From: Streptomyces sp. NBC_01445
GTDB lineage: Bacteria > Actinomycetota > Actinomycetes > Streptomycetales > Streptomycetaceae
DNA: 64,000 nucleotides
Reading direction: 5' to 3'
Assembly: GCF_035918235.1 (NCBI RefSeq)
Contig: NZ_CP109485.1
Span: forward strand, 6,001,501 to 6,065,500
How positions within the stretch are numbered: the stretch's first letter is position 1; each line of letters opens with the position of its first letter. Positions 45,682 to 55,013 of this stretch are shown one piece after another. Made by a program: the position numbers and the translations under genes. Under the pieces are notes generated by a model. That model had not been told where the DNA came from, did not search any database, and saw only the letters and a list, made by a program, of their open reading frames with translations.

Positions 45682-47046
45682 ATGTCCCCCGACACCCCCC
45701 ACGGCACCGCCATACCCTCCCCGCCCCGCACCTTCAGGGCCGTCGCCCCCGTCATCGCCCTGTGCTGGCTCGTCGTCTTCTTCGACGGCATGGACGTCAA
45801 CATCTACGGCGCCGTCATGCCGCACCTCCTCGACGACAAGGGCTTCGGCTTCACCGCCTCCACCGCCGGCACGATCGGCTCCTGGACCACGTTCGGCATG
45901 CTGATCGGCGCGCTCGGCTGCGGCACGCTGACCGACTGGCTCGGTCGCAAGCCGATGGTCACCGGCTCCGTCGTCCTCTTCTCCGCAGGCTCCGCCGTGT
46001 GCGCGCTCGCCCAGAGCGCCGCCGTGTTCGGCGGGGGCCGCTTCCTCGCCGGGCTCGGCCTCGGCGGCCTGATGCCGATCGGGCTCGCGATCGTCGCCGA
46101 GTTCGCCCCGCCCCGCAGGGCCGCCCTCGCCACCGGCCTGATGATGACCTCGTACCACGCGGGCGGCATGGCCGCGACGGGCCTCGGCCTCGCGCTCGGC
46201 CCCGACCACGGCTGGCGCGTCGTCTTCTGGGCCGGCGTCATCCCGGCCGTCATAGCCGTCCCCCTCGTCCTGAAATGGCTGCCCGAGTCCCCGGCCGTCC
46301 TGTTCGCCAAGGGGCGTACCGCCGACGCGAACACCGTCGCCGCCCGCTACGGGCTGCCCGAGCCGACCCGCGCCGAGGCCCCCGCCGCCGGCGCCAAGGG
46401 CCGCTTCGCCGCCGTCGCCTCGCTCTTCGCACCCGGCACCCGTGCCGCGACCCCGCTCCTGTGGGTCGCCTCCTTCGCCGGCCTGCTCCTCGTCTACGGC
46501 GTCTCCACCTGGCTCCCCGAGCTGATGCGAGCCTCCGGCTACTCGCTCTCCTCGTCCGTCACCTTCCTCATGGTGATCAACGCGGGCGGCATCGTCGGCA
46601 TGCTCGTCGCGGGCCGCGCGGCCGACCGGTTCGGCGCGGCCAGGGTGTCCGCGCTGTGGTTCGTCCTGACAGCCTGCGGCGCCTTCCTGCTCCGCGCCCA
46701 CCTGCCGCTCGGCGTCGCGTACGCCCTGGTCTTCGTCACCGGCGTCTGGCTGTTCTCCGCCCAGGTCATGGTCTACGCGGCCGCCCCTTCCGTATACACG
46801 CCCGGCCAGCGCGCCACCGGCCTCGGCTGGATCACCGGCGTGGGCCGCACCGGAGCCGTCGTCGGACCCTGGCTGGGCGGCGCGGTCGTCGCCGGAGGCA
46901 ACGCGGGCCTCGGCTTCACCACCTTCGCCGCGGCCGCGGTCCTCGGCGCCGTCGCCATCTCCCTGGTGCCGCTCGTTCGGCGGAACACCGGGCATGTCCC
47001 GGACGTTGCGGGTAACAGGATGGGAAAGATCCTCCCTGAGCACTAG
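45682..47046 (+). CDS. MFS aromatic acid:H+ symporter (PcaK/BenK-like)
   Basis: 454 residues from ATG at 45682 (GTG at 45676 is possible). Twelve spans; the AAHS signature LVVFFDGMDVNIYGAVMPHL in span 1, with the charged DGxD motif, and TDWLGRKPM after span 2 identify the aromatic acid:H+ symporter family. It probably imports 4-hydroxybenzoate or protocatechuate for the preceding hydroxylase, with which it forms a two-gene unit. Confidence 0.92.
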   Translation: MSPDTPHGTAIPSPPRTFRAVAPVIALCWLVVFFDGMDVNIYGAVMPHLLDDKGFGFTASTAGTIGSWTTFGMLIGALGCGTLTDWLGRKPMVTGSVVLFSAGSAVCALAQSAAVFGGGRFLAGLGLGGLMPIGLAIVAEFAPPRRAALATGLMMTSYHAGGMAATGLGLALGPDHGWRVVFWAGVIPAVIAVPLVLKWLPESPAVLFAKGRTADANTVAARYGLPEPTRAEAPAAGAKGRFAAVASLFAPGTRAATPLLWVASFAGLLLVYGVSTWLPELMRASGYSLSSSVTFLMVINAGGIVGMLVAGRAADRFGAARVSALWFVLTACGAFLLRAHLPLGVAYALVFVTGVWLFSAQVMVYAAAPSVYTPGQRATGLGWITGVGRTGAVVGPWLGGAVVAGGNAGLGFTTFAAAAVLGAVAISLVPLVRRNTGHVPDVAGNRMGKILPEH

Positions 47047-47113
47047 GCTGGGATCTTTGCCTGCCTATTACCCTTGAGCGCAAGGCCGCGCAGGGTGGCC
47101 ATGGAGGAGTGAG

Positions 47114-48001
47114 ATGAGGAGCAGTAACCCGGTCTTCTCGCGACGGGGGTTCAGCCGCGACAACGGCTACGCGGGCTTCAACGCGCAGCCGCAGGCCGGG
47201 GGACCCGCAGTCGGCACACAGGGGAACCCCTACGCCGGCAACAACCCGTACGCGCAGAATCCCTACGCACAGCAGGACCTGCAGTACGGCGCTCCGCCGC
47301 AGGCCCCGGCCACCACCGGCCGCATGACGATGGACGACGTCGTCATGCGCACCGCCACCACACTCGGCGTCCTCGTCGTGACGGCCGCGCTCGCCTGGGC
47401 GCTGCTGCCGGTCGACGACGCGCACATCAACAAGTCGTACGGCATCGCGATCGGCGCAGGCCTCGTCGCGATGGTGCTCGGCTTCGTCCAGGCGTTCAAG
47501 CGCAAGGCGTCCCCGGCGCTGATCCTCACGTACGCGGGCCTCGAGGGTGTCTTCCTCGGCGTCCTGTCGAGCATCGTCGACAACCGCATCGCGAGCGGCG
47601 CGGCCATGCAGGCCGTGATCGGCACGATGGCGGTCTTCGTGGCCGTCCTCGTCGCGTACAAGGCGGGCTGGATCCGGGTCAACCGCCGGTTCTACGGCTT
47701 CGTGATGGCCGCGGCCATGGGCTTCATCCTGCTCATGGCGGTGAACCTGCTGTTCTCCGTCTTCGGCGGCGGTGACGGCCTCGGCTTCCGCAGCGGCGGC
47801 CTCGGCATCGTCTTCGGCATCATCGGCGTGCTGCTCGGCGCGTGCTTCCTCGCTCTCGACTTCAAGCAGGTCGAGGACGGCATCGCGTACGGCGCCCCGC
47901 GCGAGGAGGCCTGGCTCGCGGCCTTCGGCCTCACGATGACGCTGGTCTGGATCTACCTCGAGTTCCTGCGCCTCATCGCGATCCTGCAGGGCAACGACTG
48001 A
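47114..48001 (+). CDS. Bax inhibitor-1/YccA-family membrane protein
   Basis: 295 residues, ATG at 47114 with GGAGGAG. The first 70 residues are a soluble Asn/Pro/Gln/Tyr-rich tail (GNPYAGNNPYAQNPYAQQ). Seven membrane spans follow from MTMDDVVMRTATTLGVLVV to the end; LDFKQVEDGIAYGAPREEAW is the conserved loop with acidic residues before the last span. BI-1 homologues act as pH-sensitive Ca2+ leak channels in some bacteria; the role in Streptomyces is not known. Followed by a strong terminator. Confidence 0.92.
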   Translation: MRSSNPVFSRRGFSRDNGYAGFNAQPQAGGPAVGTQGNPYAGNNPYAQNPYAQQDLQYGAPPQAPATTGRMTMDDVVMRTATTLGVLVVTAALAWALLPVDDAHINKSYGIAIGAGLVAMVLGFVQAFKRKASPALILTYAGLEGVFLGVLSSIVDNRIASGAAMQAVIGTMAVFVAVLVAYKAGWIRVNRRFYGFVMAAAMGFILLMAVNLLFSVFGGGDGLGFRSGGLGIVFGIIGVLLGACFLALDFKQVEDGIAYGAPREEAWLAAFGLTMTLVWIYLEFLRLIAILQGND

Positions 48002-48019
48002 TCAGCCGGCAGTAGTAGC

Positions 48020-48058
48020 TGAAAGGGCCCGCGCACCTACGGTGTGCGGGCTCTTTCA
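48020..48058. terminator. Terminator after the Bax-inhibitor-like gene
   Basis: 17-bp stem with two G-T pairs (48020-48036 TGAAAGGGCCCGCGCAC and 48042-48058) and a 5-base loop, ending in CTTTCA. It serves the plus gene ending at 48001 and may serve the convergent minus gene ending at 48115. Confidence 0.88.
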
Positions 48059-48114
48059 TGGGTGCGGTCATGGGTGCGGTTGTCGTGGGGACGGTCGGGT
48101 CGGGGGTGGAACGC

Positions 48115-48345
48115 TCAGCCCAGGCGGCGGGCGGCCCGCCGCAGGTCGTACTCGTGGATGATCGCCTTGGCATGGCCGTACGCGAGCTCGTGCTCCCCGC
48201 GCAGCCAGCTGACCTTGTCTTCGAAGCGGAGGAAGCACGGGCCTTCCTCGACGGTGCGCAGCCAGTCGGAGATCTCACGACCGGTGCAGTGGGGGATGCG
48301 AGCCAGCAGATTCTGATGGGTCTCCTGCGAGAACACTTGGGACAT
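48115..48345 (-). CDS. DUF4287-like small protein
   Basis: 76 residues from ATG at 48345, which follows GGAGG; an upstream start would add six residues. The sequence TGREISDWLRTVEEGP, then FEDKVSWLRGEHELAYGHAKAIIHEYDLRR, read as WLRGEHELAYGHAKAI, resembles DUF4287/DUF5655-associated helical proteins with a conserved HGxA helix. Function unknown. Confidence 0.72.
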   Translation of the reverse strand: MSQVFSQETHQNLLARIPHCTGREISDWLRTVEEGPCFLRFEDKVSWLRGEHELAYGHAKAIIHEYDLRRAARRLG

Positions 48346-48447
48346 CGGCGCCTCCGGACGCATTGCGATGTAGCCGGTCCTTCAGGCCACCGTGCCTGAG
48401 CGTTCGGTTGTTGGCAACAGTCGAGGGAAGGCGCATAGGGTCGCGGC

Positions 48448-48759
48448 ATGCTCGATACGACGCCGTTGACGGATGCAGTGGACCGATTCGCCGACCGGCT
48501 GCGCGCCGCGCCGCAGAGCCGGCTCCAGCGAGGGGCCGCCGCCGAGGCGCTCGCCCTCGCCAGGGAACTCTCCGCCTGGGCACAGCGCCTGGAGGACCCG
48601 GAGGGACCCGTACGGGAGATGCCGGACGCCGGGATGTTCGCCGGGTCCGACCAGATCACCGTCGCCGCACGTGACCTGTCCGTCGTCCTGGAGGACACCG
48701 CCCAGCTGACCCAGGCGCTCACGCTCGTCGAGGAGGCACAGAAACGCGCCGGGGTGTGA
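48448..48759 (+). CDS. Small hypothetical helical protein
   Basis: 103 residues, ATG at 48448. All-helical with no membrane span: LTDAVDRFADRLRAAPQ, AAAEALALARELSAWAQRLE and VLEDTAQLTQALTLVEEAQK. The central PDAGMFAGSDQITVAARDL is the most specific segment. I do not recognise a family. A terminator-like hairpin overlaps its stop codon. Confidence 0.7.
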   Translation: MLDTTPLTDAVDRFADRLRAAPQSRLQRGAAAEALALARELSAWAQRLEDPEGPVREMPDAGMFAGSDQITVAARDLSVVLEDTAQLTQALTLVEEAQKRAGV

Positions 48760-48775
48760 GCCGACCCGGCGCGTT
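48743..48775 (+). terminator. Terminator hairpin overlapping the stop of the 103-residue ORF
   Basis: 11-bp perfect stem AACGCGCCGGG/CCCGGCGCGTT (48743-48753 and 48765-48775) with the stop codon in the loop, followed by CTTCG. It also lies between convergent genes. Confidence 0.75.
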
Positions 48776-48811
48776 CTTCGATGTGTGGAGTTGGAAGCAG
48801 AGCGGGGGCGC

Positions 48812-49639
48812 TCAGACGGACGCTATGACCCGGTCGGCCAGGATGTAGACGTTCTCGTGGCCGCAGGCGAACGTGAGCGCGTACGCGCCCGAGACACCCG
48901 AGCCGCCGAGCAGCACGGGGGACTCGCCCTCGCGCAGCGCCGCGGCCAGCTGCTCCGCGGTCTCGCGGTGGCCGGGGGTCATGCAGAGCGTCGTGCCGTC
49001 CACGAAGACGTACACGTCGAGCGTGCCGAGCGGGCCCGGGCGCACATCGGCGAGCGCGGTGCGGGCGTCGGCCAGCTCCTCCAGACACGCCACCGTCCGC
49101 TCGTGGTCGCTGCTCCCGCCCGAGACGGGCGACTGCACCGGCACGAAGTCGGGGTGCGAGGGGTGACGGCGACGGGCGGCCGCGAGCTCCGCGGATTCTC
49201 CCGCGAACTCGTCCGCGCCCGCGTCGGCCGGCTCCACCACGGGCTCCAGGCCCGCCGCGAGACCCGGCTCGAGGCCCGCGAAATCGGCCTGGCGCGGCAT
49301 GAACAGATCGTCACCGAGCCCCAGCGCGCCACCGAGCACGGACGGTGCGTCGGAGGCGTCCCGCGCCTCCTGCGCGGCCCAGAAGGCACGCGCCTCGGCG
49401 AGCTCGCGCTCCCGCTCCTCGGCGAGGGCGTCGGCGACAGCCGCGCGTATCTCCTCGGTGTCGGGCGTGGTGCGCGCGGCGGGCACGCCACGACCGGCGC
49501 CGATGGCGCGGTCATGGGCGAGCTCGTCCCGCAGTTCGGTGATCTGCCTGCGCAGTCCGTGGACGGTGTGCAGGGCAGCGGCGCCCACGGCCGTGGCGGC
49601 GGCCGTGGTGATGAGCAAAGCAAAAGGCATGGCGCTCAC
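48812..49639 (-). CDS. Membrane-anchored hypothetical protein
   Basis: 275 residues, GTG at 49639 with GGGAG at good spacing (ATG at 49630 alternative). One N-terminal span (FALLITTAAATAVGAAALHTV), then a coiled coil (LRRQITELRDELAHDR, with a second at AVADALAEERERELAEARAF). A Glu/Ala/Asp linker leads to a C-terminal globular part: HERTVACLEELADARTAL, LDVYVFVDGTTLCMTPGHRE and YALTFACGHENVYILADRV. Topology suggests a cytoplasmic C-terminus on a membrane anchor. No family recognised. Confidence 0.75.
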   Translation of the reverse strand: MSAMPFALLITTAAATAVGAAALHTVHGLRRQITELRDELAHDRAIGAGRGVPAARTTPDTEEIRAAVADALAEERERELAEARAFWAAQEARDASDAPSVLGGALGLGDDLFMPRQADFAGLEPGLAAGLEPVVEPADAGADEFAGESAELAAARRRHPSHPDFVPVQSPVSGGSSDHERTVACLEELADARTALADVRPGPLGTLDVYVFVDGTTLCMTPGHRETAEQLAAALREGESPVLLGGSGVSGAYALTFACGHENVYILADRVIASV

Positions 49640-49797
49640 TGACGTACTCCCGGTTTCAAGTCGACCCCCGACTTCCTACATCAGCTTGAAGCCTGGACCA
49701 TCCTGCTGTCAGTGCATTACGTCACGAAATGGACAGCTCTTTTGGCCGGGTGTTTAGGGGTGTTATGCCCTGAGAGCCCTGCTGACCTGCAAAAACC

Positions 49798-49834
49798 ATC
49801 TCCCCCAGGAGATACGTCACATCCTGGGGGAGAT
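49798..49834 (-). terminator. Terminator of the thiolase gene
   Basis: 13-bp perfect stem (49798-49810 and 49822-49834) with an 11-base loop. Read on the minus strand it is followed by GGTTTTTGC, a rare T-run in this genome, 50 bp past the thiolase stop. Confidence 0.9.
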
Positions 49835-49883
49835 TGGATCACGATTCAGCAGAGGCGCAACCCCGCCCCTCGGGCCACCAGGC

Positions 49884-51104
49884 TCAGCTGAGGCGCTCGA
49901 TGACCATCGCCATGCCCTGGCCGCCGCCGACGCACATGGTCTCCAGACCGAACTGCTTGTCGTGGAACTGGAGGCTGTTGATCAGGGTGCCGGTGATGCG
50001 GGCGCCCGTCATGCCGAAGGGGTGGCCCACGGCGATCGCGCCACCGTTGATGTTCACCTTGTCCTCGTCGATGCCGAGGTCACGCGCCGACGGAATGACC
50101 TGCGCGGCGAACGCCTCGTTGATCTCGACCAGGTCGATGTCGCCGATGCCGAGCCCGGCGCGCTTCAGCGCCTGCTTCGACGCCTCTACCGGGCCGAGGC
50201 CCATGATCTCGGGGGACAGGCCCGAGACGCCGGTGGAGACGATGCGGGCGAGCGGCGTCAGGCCGAGCTCGCGGGCCTTCGTGTCGGACATGATCACAAG
50301 GGCCGCGGCGCCGTCGTTGAGCGGGCAGCAGTTCGCGGCCGTGACCATGCCGTCGGGGCGGAACACCGGCTTCAGGCCCGAGACGCCCTCCAGCGTGACA
50401 CCCGCGCGCGGACCGTCGTCCTGCGAGACGACCGTGCCGTCGGGGGTGGTGACCGGGGTGATCTCCCGCTCCCAGAAGCCGTTCTTGATGGCCTGCTCGG
50501 CCAGGTTCTGCGAACGCACACCGAAGGCGTCCATGTCCGCGCGCGTGACGCCCTTCGTCCGCGCCAGGTTCTCGGCGGTCTGGCCCATCGCGATGTACGC
50601 GTCCGGGACGAGGCCGTCCTCGCGCGGGTCGTGCCACGAGGCGCCCTCGGACTCCGCGACGGCGGCCGTACGGGCCTCTGCCTCGGCGAACAGCGGGTTG
50701 TGCGTGTCCGGCAGCGAGTCCGAGTTGCCCTTCACGAAGCGCGACACCATCTCGACACCGGCCGAGATGAAGACGTCACCCTCGCCGGCCTTGATCGCGT
50801 GCAGCGCCATGCGGCTGGTCTGCAGCGACGACGAGCAGTAGCGGGTGACCGTACATCCCGGCAGGTGGTCCATGCCCATCTGCACGGCCACGATGCGGCC
50901 CAGGTTGTTGCCCTGCTCGCCGCCGGGCAGACCGCAGCCGAGCATCAGGTCGTCGATGTCCCGCGGGTCGAGCTCGGGGACCTTGGCCAGCGCGGCCTGG
51001 ATGATCGTGGCGGTCAGATCGTCCGGGCGCAGGTCCTTGAGGGACCCCTTGAAGGCGCGGCCGATGGGAGAGCGGGCGGTCGAGACGATCACGGCTTCGG
51101 GCAT
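49884..51104 (-). CDS. Acetyl-CoA C-acetyltransferase (thiolase)
   Basis: 406 residues from ATG at 51104 with TTGGAG; the upstream extension lacks conservation. Catalytic Cys90 in TVTRYCSSSLQT, NEAFAAQ, GGAIAVGHPFGMTGAR with the active His, and the second Cys in CVGGGQGMAMV. Degradative-type thiolase, condensing or cleaving acyl-CoA with CoA. Stand-alone gene with its own terminator, as in other Streptomyces. Could serve fatty acid oxidation or acetoacetyl-CoA formation. Confidence 0.94.
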   Translation of the reverse strand: MPEAVIVSTARSPIGRAFKGSLKDLRPDDLTATIIQAALAKVPELDPRDIDDLMLGCGLPGGEQGNNLGRIVAVQMGMDHLPGCTVTRYCSSSLQTSRMALHAIKAGEGDVFISAGVEMVSRFVKGNSDSLPDTHNPLFAEAEARTAAVAESEGASWHDPREDGLVPDAYIAMGQTAENLARTKGVTRADMDAFGVRSQNLAEQAIKNGFWEREITPVTTPDGTVVSQDDGPRAGVTLEGVSGLKPVFRPDGMVTAANCCPLNDGAAALVIMSDTKARELGLTPLARIVSTGVSGLSPEIMGLGPVEASKQALKRAGLGIGDIDLVEINEAFAAQVIPSARDLGIDEDKVNINGGAIAVGHPFGMTGARITGTLINSLQFHDKQFGLETMCVGGGQGMAMVIERLS

Positions 51105-51277
51105 CACGGCTCCAAGAGGTCTACGCGTACGAGCTATTCGCCTACCAGCTGGGAAGTTACCTTTACGTACTGTCCGGGTCACCGGTGTGCGCGTGTGACT
51201 CCCACCGCATTTTTCTAAGCGCTTGCTCAGGGCTCCGCCAGGGTAGGGGGAGCCTGGCCCGGGGGTGCCACAGGGCC

Positions 51278-52309
51278 CTAGATGTTCAGCGGTGTCGGGT
51301 CCTGAGTCGTCAGACGCCGGCGCCTACGACGCTTCAGCAAAGCCCACGGCCCCCTCGGACCCGTCGGCATCGCCGGCGTCACCTCCGTGCCGCCCTCTCC
51401 GGCCGCCTGGGCCGCCGCCCTGGCCACCGGCAGGAAACCCTCGCGCCGCGACACGTCCGGACGCTCCTCCTCCGGCCACAGCCCCAGCGACGCGCACAGC
51501 GTCGGCAGCACCGCCATCGCCGCCGTCGCATACCCCTCCGCCGACGGGTGGAAGTTGTCGGGACCGAACAGCTCCCGTGGGTTCGCCAGGAACTCCGGGC
51601 CGAGCAGGTCGCCCAGCGACACCGTGCGCCCGCCCTGCTCCACCGTGCCGATCGTCTGCGCCGCCGCCAGCTGCCGTGAGGCCCGCCGGGCCAGATACCG
51701 CAGCGGCTGGTTCACCGGCTCGATCGTGCCCAGATCCGGGCACGTCCCCACGACCACCTCCGCACCCGCCGTACGCAGCCTGCGCACCGCCGCCGACAGA
51801 TGGCGCACCGAGCGGGTCGCCGGCATCCGGTGCGTCACGTCGTTCGCGCCGATCATCACGACGCACACGTCGGGCACCCAGTCCGGATCCGAGAGGATCA
51901 CCGCGACCTGACGGTCCAGATCGTCGGACCTGGCGCCCGGCAGCGCCACGTTGCGCAGCTCCACCGGCCGCTCGGCCACCGCCGCGAGCCCCGAGGCGAG
52001 CAGCGCGCCCGGGGTCTGCCGGGCCCGGTGCACGCCCTGCCCCGCCGCCGTCGAGTCACCCAGCATCGCGAACCGCAGCGGCTCCGTCTCCGCCACCTCC
52101 GCGGCCGGACGCTCGGCGAACACCCTCCCGTAGAGACCGTTCGCGGACGGGACCTGCACGCCTCCCCTGTTGTGGTTGCCCACCTGCCGCTTCGCCAGTT
52201 GGACCTCCGCGATCACCAGACCGACCGCGGCCGCGCCGACCAGACCGATACCGCCGCCGCCGTACGCCGCGCCCGCGGCGATCCGCCGTGCCACCCTCGC
52301 CCTCGACAT
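51278..52309 (-). CDS. SGNH/GDSL hydrolase, membrane-anchored
   Basis: 343 residues, ATG at 52309. An N-terminal hydrophobic segment (IAAGAAYGGGGIGLVGAAAVG) anchors or exports it. SGNH blocks are all present: block I FAMLGDSTAAGQG with the nucleophilic Ser, block III VVMIGANDVTHR, and block V FGPDNFHPSAEGY with Asp and His. Esterase or lipase of unknown substrate. A basic C-terminal tail (LLKRRRRRRLTT) is unusual. Divergent from the cystathionine beta-synthase gene. Confidence 0.9.
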   Translation of the reverse strand: MSRARVARRIAAGAAYGGGGIGLVGAAAVGLVIAEVQLAKRQVGNHNRGGVQVPSANGLYGRVFAERPAAEVAETEPLRFAMLGDSTAAGQGVHRARQTPGALLASGLAAVAERPVELRNVALPGARSDDLDRQVAVILSDPDWVPDVCVVMIGANDVTHRMPATRSVRHLSAAVRRLRTAGAEVVVGTCPDLGTIEPVNQPLRYLARRASRQLAAAQTIGTVEQGGRTVSLGDLLGPEFLANPRELFGPDNFHPSAEGYATAAMAVLPTLCASLGLWPEEERPDVSRREGFLPVARAAAQAAGEGGTEVTPAMPTGPRGPWALLKRRRRRRLTTQDPTPLNI

Positions 52310-52480
52310 ACGTCGCAGCCACCTGCCTCTGCGTAGTCCTTTTCAGCCGTACATCCAGTCATTGCCCCGTAAGTACGGTCGGCCAATCGCAACAGGCGAT
52401 GAAGGGGCGGCACTCGGCTTACGCTGACCGCACATCACATCGCGGATCCCTCACAGATCCATCGCAGCCCGGAGACAACG

Positions 52481-53878
52481 GTGCAATTCCACGACTCGAT
52501 GATCAGCCTCGTCGGCAACACCCCGCTCGTGAGGCTCAACAGCGTGACCGAAGGCATTCAGGCAACCGTCCTGGCCAAGGTCGAGTACTTCAACCCCGGC
52601 GGTTCGGTGAAGGACCGCATCGCCGTGCGAATGATCGAGGCGGCGGAGGAGAGCGGCGCGCTCAAGCCCGGCGGCACGATCGTGGAGCCGACCAGCGGCA
52701 ACACGGGCGTCGGCCTGGCCATCGTGGCCCAGCAGAAGGGGTACAAGTGCATCTTCGTGTGCCCCGACAAGGTCTCCACGGACAAGATCAACGTGCTGCG
52801 GGCGTACGGCGCGGAGGTCGTCGTCTGCCCGACGGCCGTGGACCCGGAGCACCCGGACTCGTACTACAACGTCTCCGACCGGCTCGTGCGTGAGACGCCC
52901 GGGGCCTGGAAGCCGGACCAGTACAGCAACCCCAACAACCCCCTCTCGCACTATCACTCCACCGGCCCCGAGCTGTGGGAGCAGACGGAGGGCGAGATCA
53001 CGCACTTCGTGGCGGGCGTCGGCACGGGCGGCACGATCTCCGGCACCGGCCGCTATCTGAAGGACGCGAGCGAGGGCCGCGTGCAGGTCATCGGCGCCGA
53101 TCCGGAGGGCTCGGTGTACTCCGGCGGCTCCGGCCGCCCGTACCTCGTGGAGGGCGTGGGCGAGGACTTCTGGCCGACGGCGTACGACCGCACGGTCGCG
53201 GACGAGATCGTCGCGGTCTCCGACAAGGACTCCTTCCAGATGACCCGCCGCCTCGCCAAGGAGGAGGGCCTCCTCGTGGGCGGCTCCTGCGGCATGGCAG
53301 TCGTAGCGGCCCTCCGCGTAGCGGAACGCCTCGGCCCCCAGGACGTGGTGGTGGTCCTCCTCCCGGACAGCGGCCGCGGCTACCTCAGCAAGATCTTCAA
53401 TGACGAGTGGATGGCCGACTACGGCTTCCTCGCCGACACGGGTACGAGCGCGCGCGTGGGCGACGTGCTCCAGGACAAGGAGGGCGGCGCGCTGCCGTCA
53501 CTCGTCCACATGCACCCGGAGGAGACCGTCGGCGAGGCCATCGAGGTGCTGCGCGAGTACGGCGTCTCGCAGATGCCCATCGTGAAGCCGGGCGCCGGCC
53601 ACCCGGACGTGATGGCGGCCGAGGTCATCGGGTCCGTCGTCGAACGGGAGCTGCTCGACGCCCTGTTCACGCAGCGCGCCTCGCTCGGCGACCCGCTGGA
53701 GAAGCACATGTCGGCCCCGCTGCCGCAGGTCGGCTCGGGCGAGCCGGTGGAGGACCTGATGTCCGTGCTCGGCTCCGCGGACGCGGCGATCGTCCTGGTG
53801 GAGGGCAAGCCCAAGGGTGTGGTCAGCCGCCAGGACCTGTTGTCCTTCCTCGCGAAGAGCGCGAGCAGCGGGAAGTAA
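52481..53878 (+). CDS. cbs: Cystathionine beta-synthase (PLP) with C-terminal CBS pair
   Basis: 465 residues, GTG at 52481. PLP-binding Lys44 in NPGGSVKDR; EPTSGNTGVGLA binds substrate; GVGTGGTISGTGRYL holds the phosphate; SCGMAVVAALRVAERL follows. The last 125 residues are two CBS domains (VGEAIEVLREYGVSQMPI and PVEDLMSVLGSADAAIVLVE), as in full CBS enzymes, and no heme domain is present. It condenses serine with homocysteine, the first step of reverse transsulfuration. Confidence 0.93.
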   Translation: MQFHDSMISLVGNTPLVRLNSVTEGIQATVLAKVEYFNPGGSVKDRIAVRMIEAAEESGALKPGGTIVEPTSGNTGVGLAIVAQQKGYKCIFVCPDKVSTDKINVLRAYGAEVVVCPTAVDPEHPDSYYNVSDRLVRETPGAWKPDQYSNPNNPLSHYHSTGPELWEQTEGEITHFVAGVGTGGTISGTGRYLKDASEGRVQVIGADPEGSVYSGGSGRPYLVEGVGEDFWPTAYDRTVADEIVAVSDKDSFQMTRRLAKEEGLLVGGSCGMAVVAALRVAERLGPQDVVVVLLPDSGRGYLSKIFNDEWMADYGFLADTGTSARVGDVLQDKEGGALPSLVHMHPEETVGEAIEVLREYGVSQMPIVKPGAGHPDVMAAEVIGSVVERELLDALFTQRASLGDPLEKHMSAPLPQVGSGEPVEDLMSVLGSADAAIVLVEGKPKGVVSRQDLLSFLAKSASSGK

Positions 53879-54093
53879 CGGGAGCGGGTTCGTGCAATCG
53901 GTACGAGCGCGACACGTGCGCGCAGCACCCGCTTAACACGGGTCCGGCACATTGGTGGGTGTCGGCAGGGGTGGGAGCGGCTCCCCGCCCAGGCCGGCAC
54001 CGTAGCGGCGTCAAGGACCTCCGGAGCGGCTCCCGGACCTCCACGGACGCCTGCGGACGCGGTGACCCGGTCCTGACCCGGTTCCGTGTCCTT

Positions 54094-54148
54094 CGCGGGG
54101 ACCGCCGTCGTCCCGCCCCCCGTTCACGGGGGTGCGGCGGTCCCCGCG
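54094..54148. terminator. Convergent terminator region between cbs and the RpiR-type regulator
   Basis: In the 301-bp gap 53879-54179, a 14-bp perfect stem (54094-54107 CGCGGGGACCGCCG and 54135-54148) encloses a second small hairpin, CCCCC-GTTCA-CGGGGG. The remaining 200 bp show nothing else I can assign. Confidence 0.8.
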
Positions 54149-54179
54149 CAACACTCTTCTGAGCCTTCTGAGCGCTCTC

Positions 54180-55013
54180 CTATTCGACGAACAGGCTCCG
54201 TTCCGCCGCGCGCACGTCGAATTCCTCCAGGCGGGCCTGCGCCTCGGGCAGGTTGTCGCACATCGCTTCCAGGAGTACGCGGCCGAGCAGCATCGGTGAG
54301 CACGCCGTGTCGAAGGCGAGGCCCTCGCCGACCGCGGCGGGCAGGAGCAGGTCCGAGTGCTTGGCGACGGGGGCGAAGGCCGAGTCGGCGACGGTGATCA
54401 CGGTGAGGCCGGCCGACTTGGCGTAGGCGAGCGCGTCGACGACTTCCTTGGGGTGGCGGGGGAGCGCGAAGCAGAGGAGCGCGGTGGCTCCGGCGCGGAC
54501 CGCGGCGTCGACGCGGTCGGCGAGCATCGTGCCGCCCTCGTCGAGGAGCCGTACGTCGGGGTGGACCTTCGCCGCGAAGTACGAGAAGCCGTAGGCCTGG
54601 GAGGCCGCGGCGCGCAGGCCGAGGACGAGGAGCGGGCGGGAGGCGGCGAGGAGGCGGCCCGCACGTTCGATCGGGGCGGGGTCGGCGAGGAGCTGGGCGA
54701 GGTGACGCAGGTTCTCGATCTCGGCCTCGACGGCCTGCTGGTACTCGTTGGCCGAGGCGGGGGTGGCGGGTTCGGCGGGGGCGACCTCGCGCAGGTGTTT
54801 GCGCAGGGCGGGGTAGCCGTCGAAGCCGAGTGCCACCGCGAAGCGGGTGACGGAGGGCTGGCTGACTCCCGCGAGTTCGGCGAGTTCCACGGAGGAGAGG
54901 AACGGGACGTCGGCGGCGCGGCGCACCATGCAGTGGGCGATGCGGCGCTGAGTGGGTGTCAGGCGGTGGACCTCGAAGAGCTGTTGGAGTCGTGCGGCAG
55001 GGCTGTCGTTCAT
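54180..55013 (-). CDS. MurR/RpiR-family transcriptional regulator
   Basis: 277 residues, ATG at 55013 overlapping the stop of the lyase gene (ATGA). The N-terminal HTH_6 domain has LTPTQRRIAHCMVRR and ELAELAGVSQPSVTRFAVALGFDGYP; the C-terminal SIS domain has LVLGLRAAASQAYGFSYFAAK and ALLCFALPRHPKEVVDALAYAK, for a sugar-phosphate or related ligand. Often a repressor of neighbouring catabolic genes. Here it probably controls the lyase and the divergent transport operon; the CTGCAT-N6-ATGCAG dyad at 56710 is a candidate site. Confidence 0.92.
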   Translation of the reverse strand: MNDSPAARLQQLFEVHRLTPTQRRIAHCMVRRAADVPFLSSVELAELAGVSQPSVTRFAVALGFDGYPALRKHLREVAPAEPATPASANEYQQAVEAEIENLRHLAQLLADPAPIERAGRLLAASRPLLVLGLRAAASQAYGFSYFAAKVHPDVRLLDEGGTMLADRVDAAVRAGATALLCFALPRHPKEVVDALAYAKSAGLTVITVADSAFAPVAKHSDLLLPAAVGEGLAFDTACSPMLLGRVLLEAMCDNLPEAQARLEEFDVRAAERSLFVE

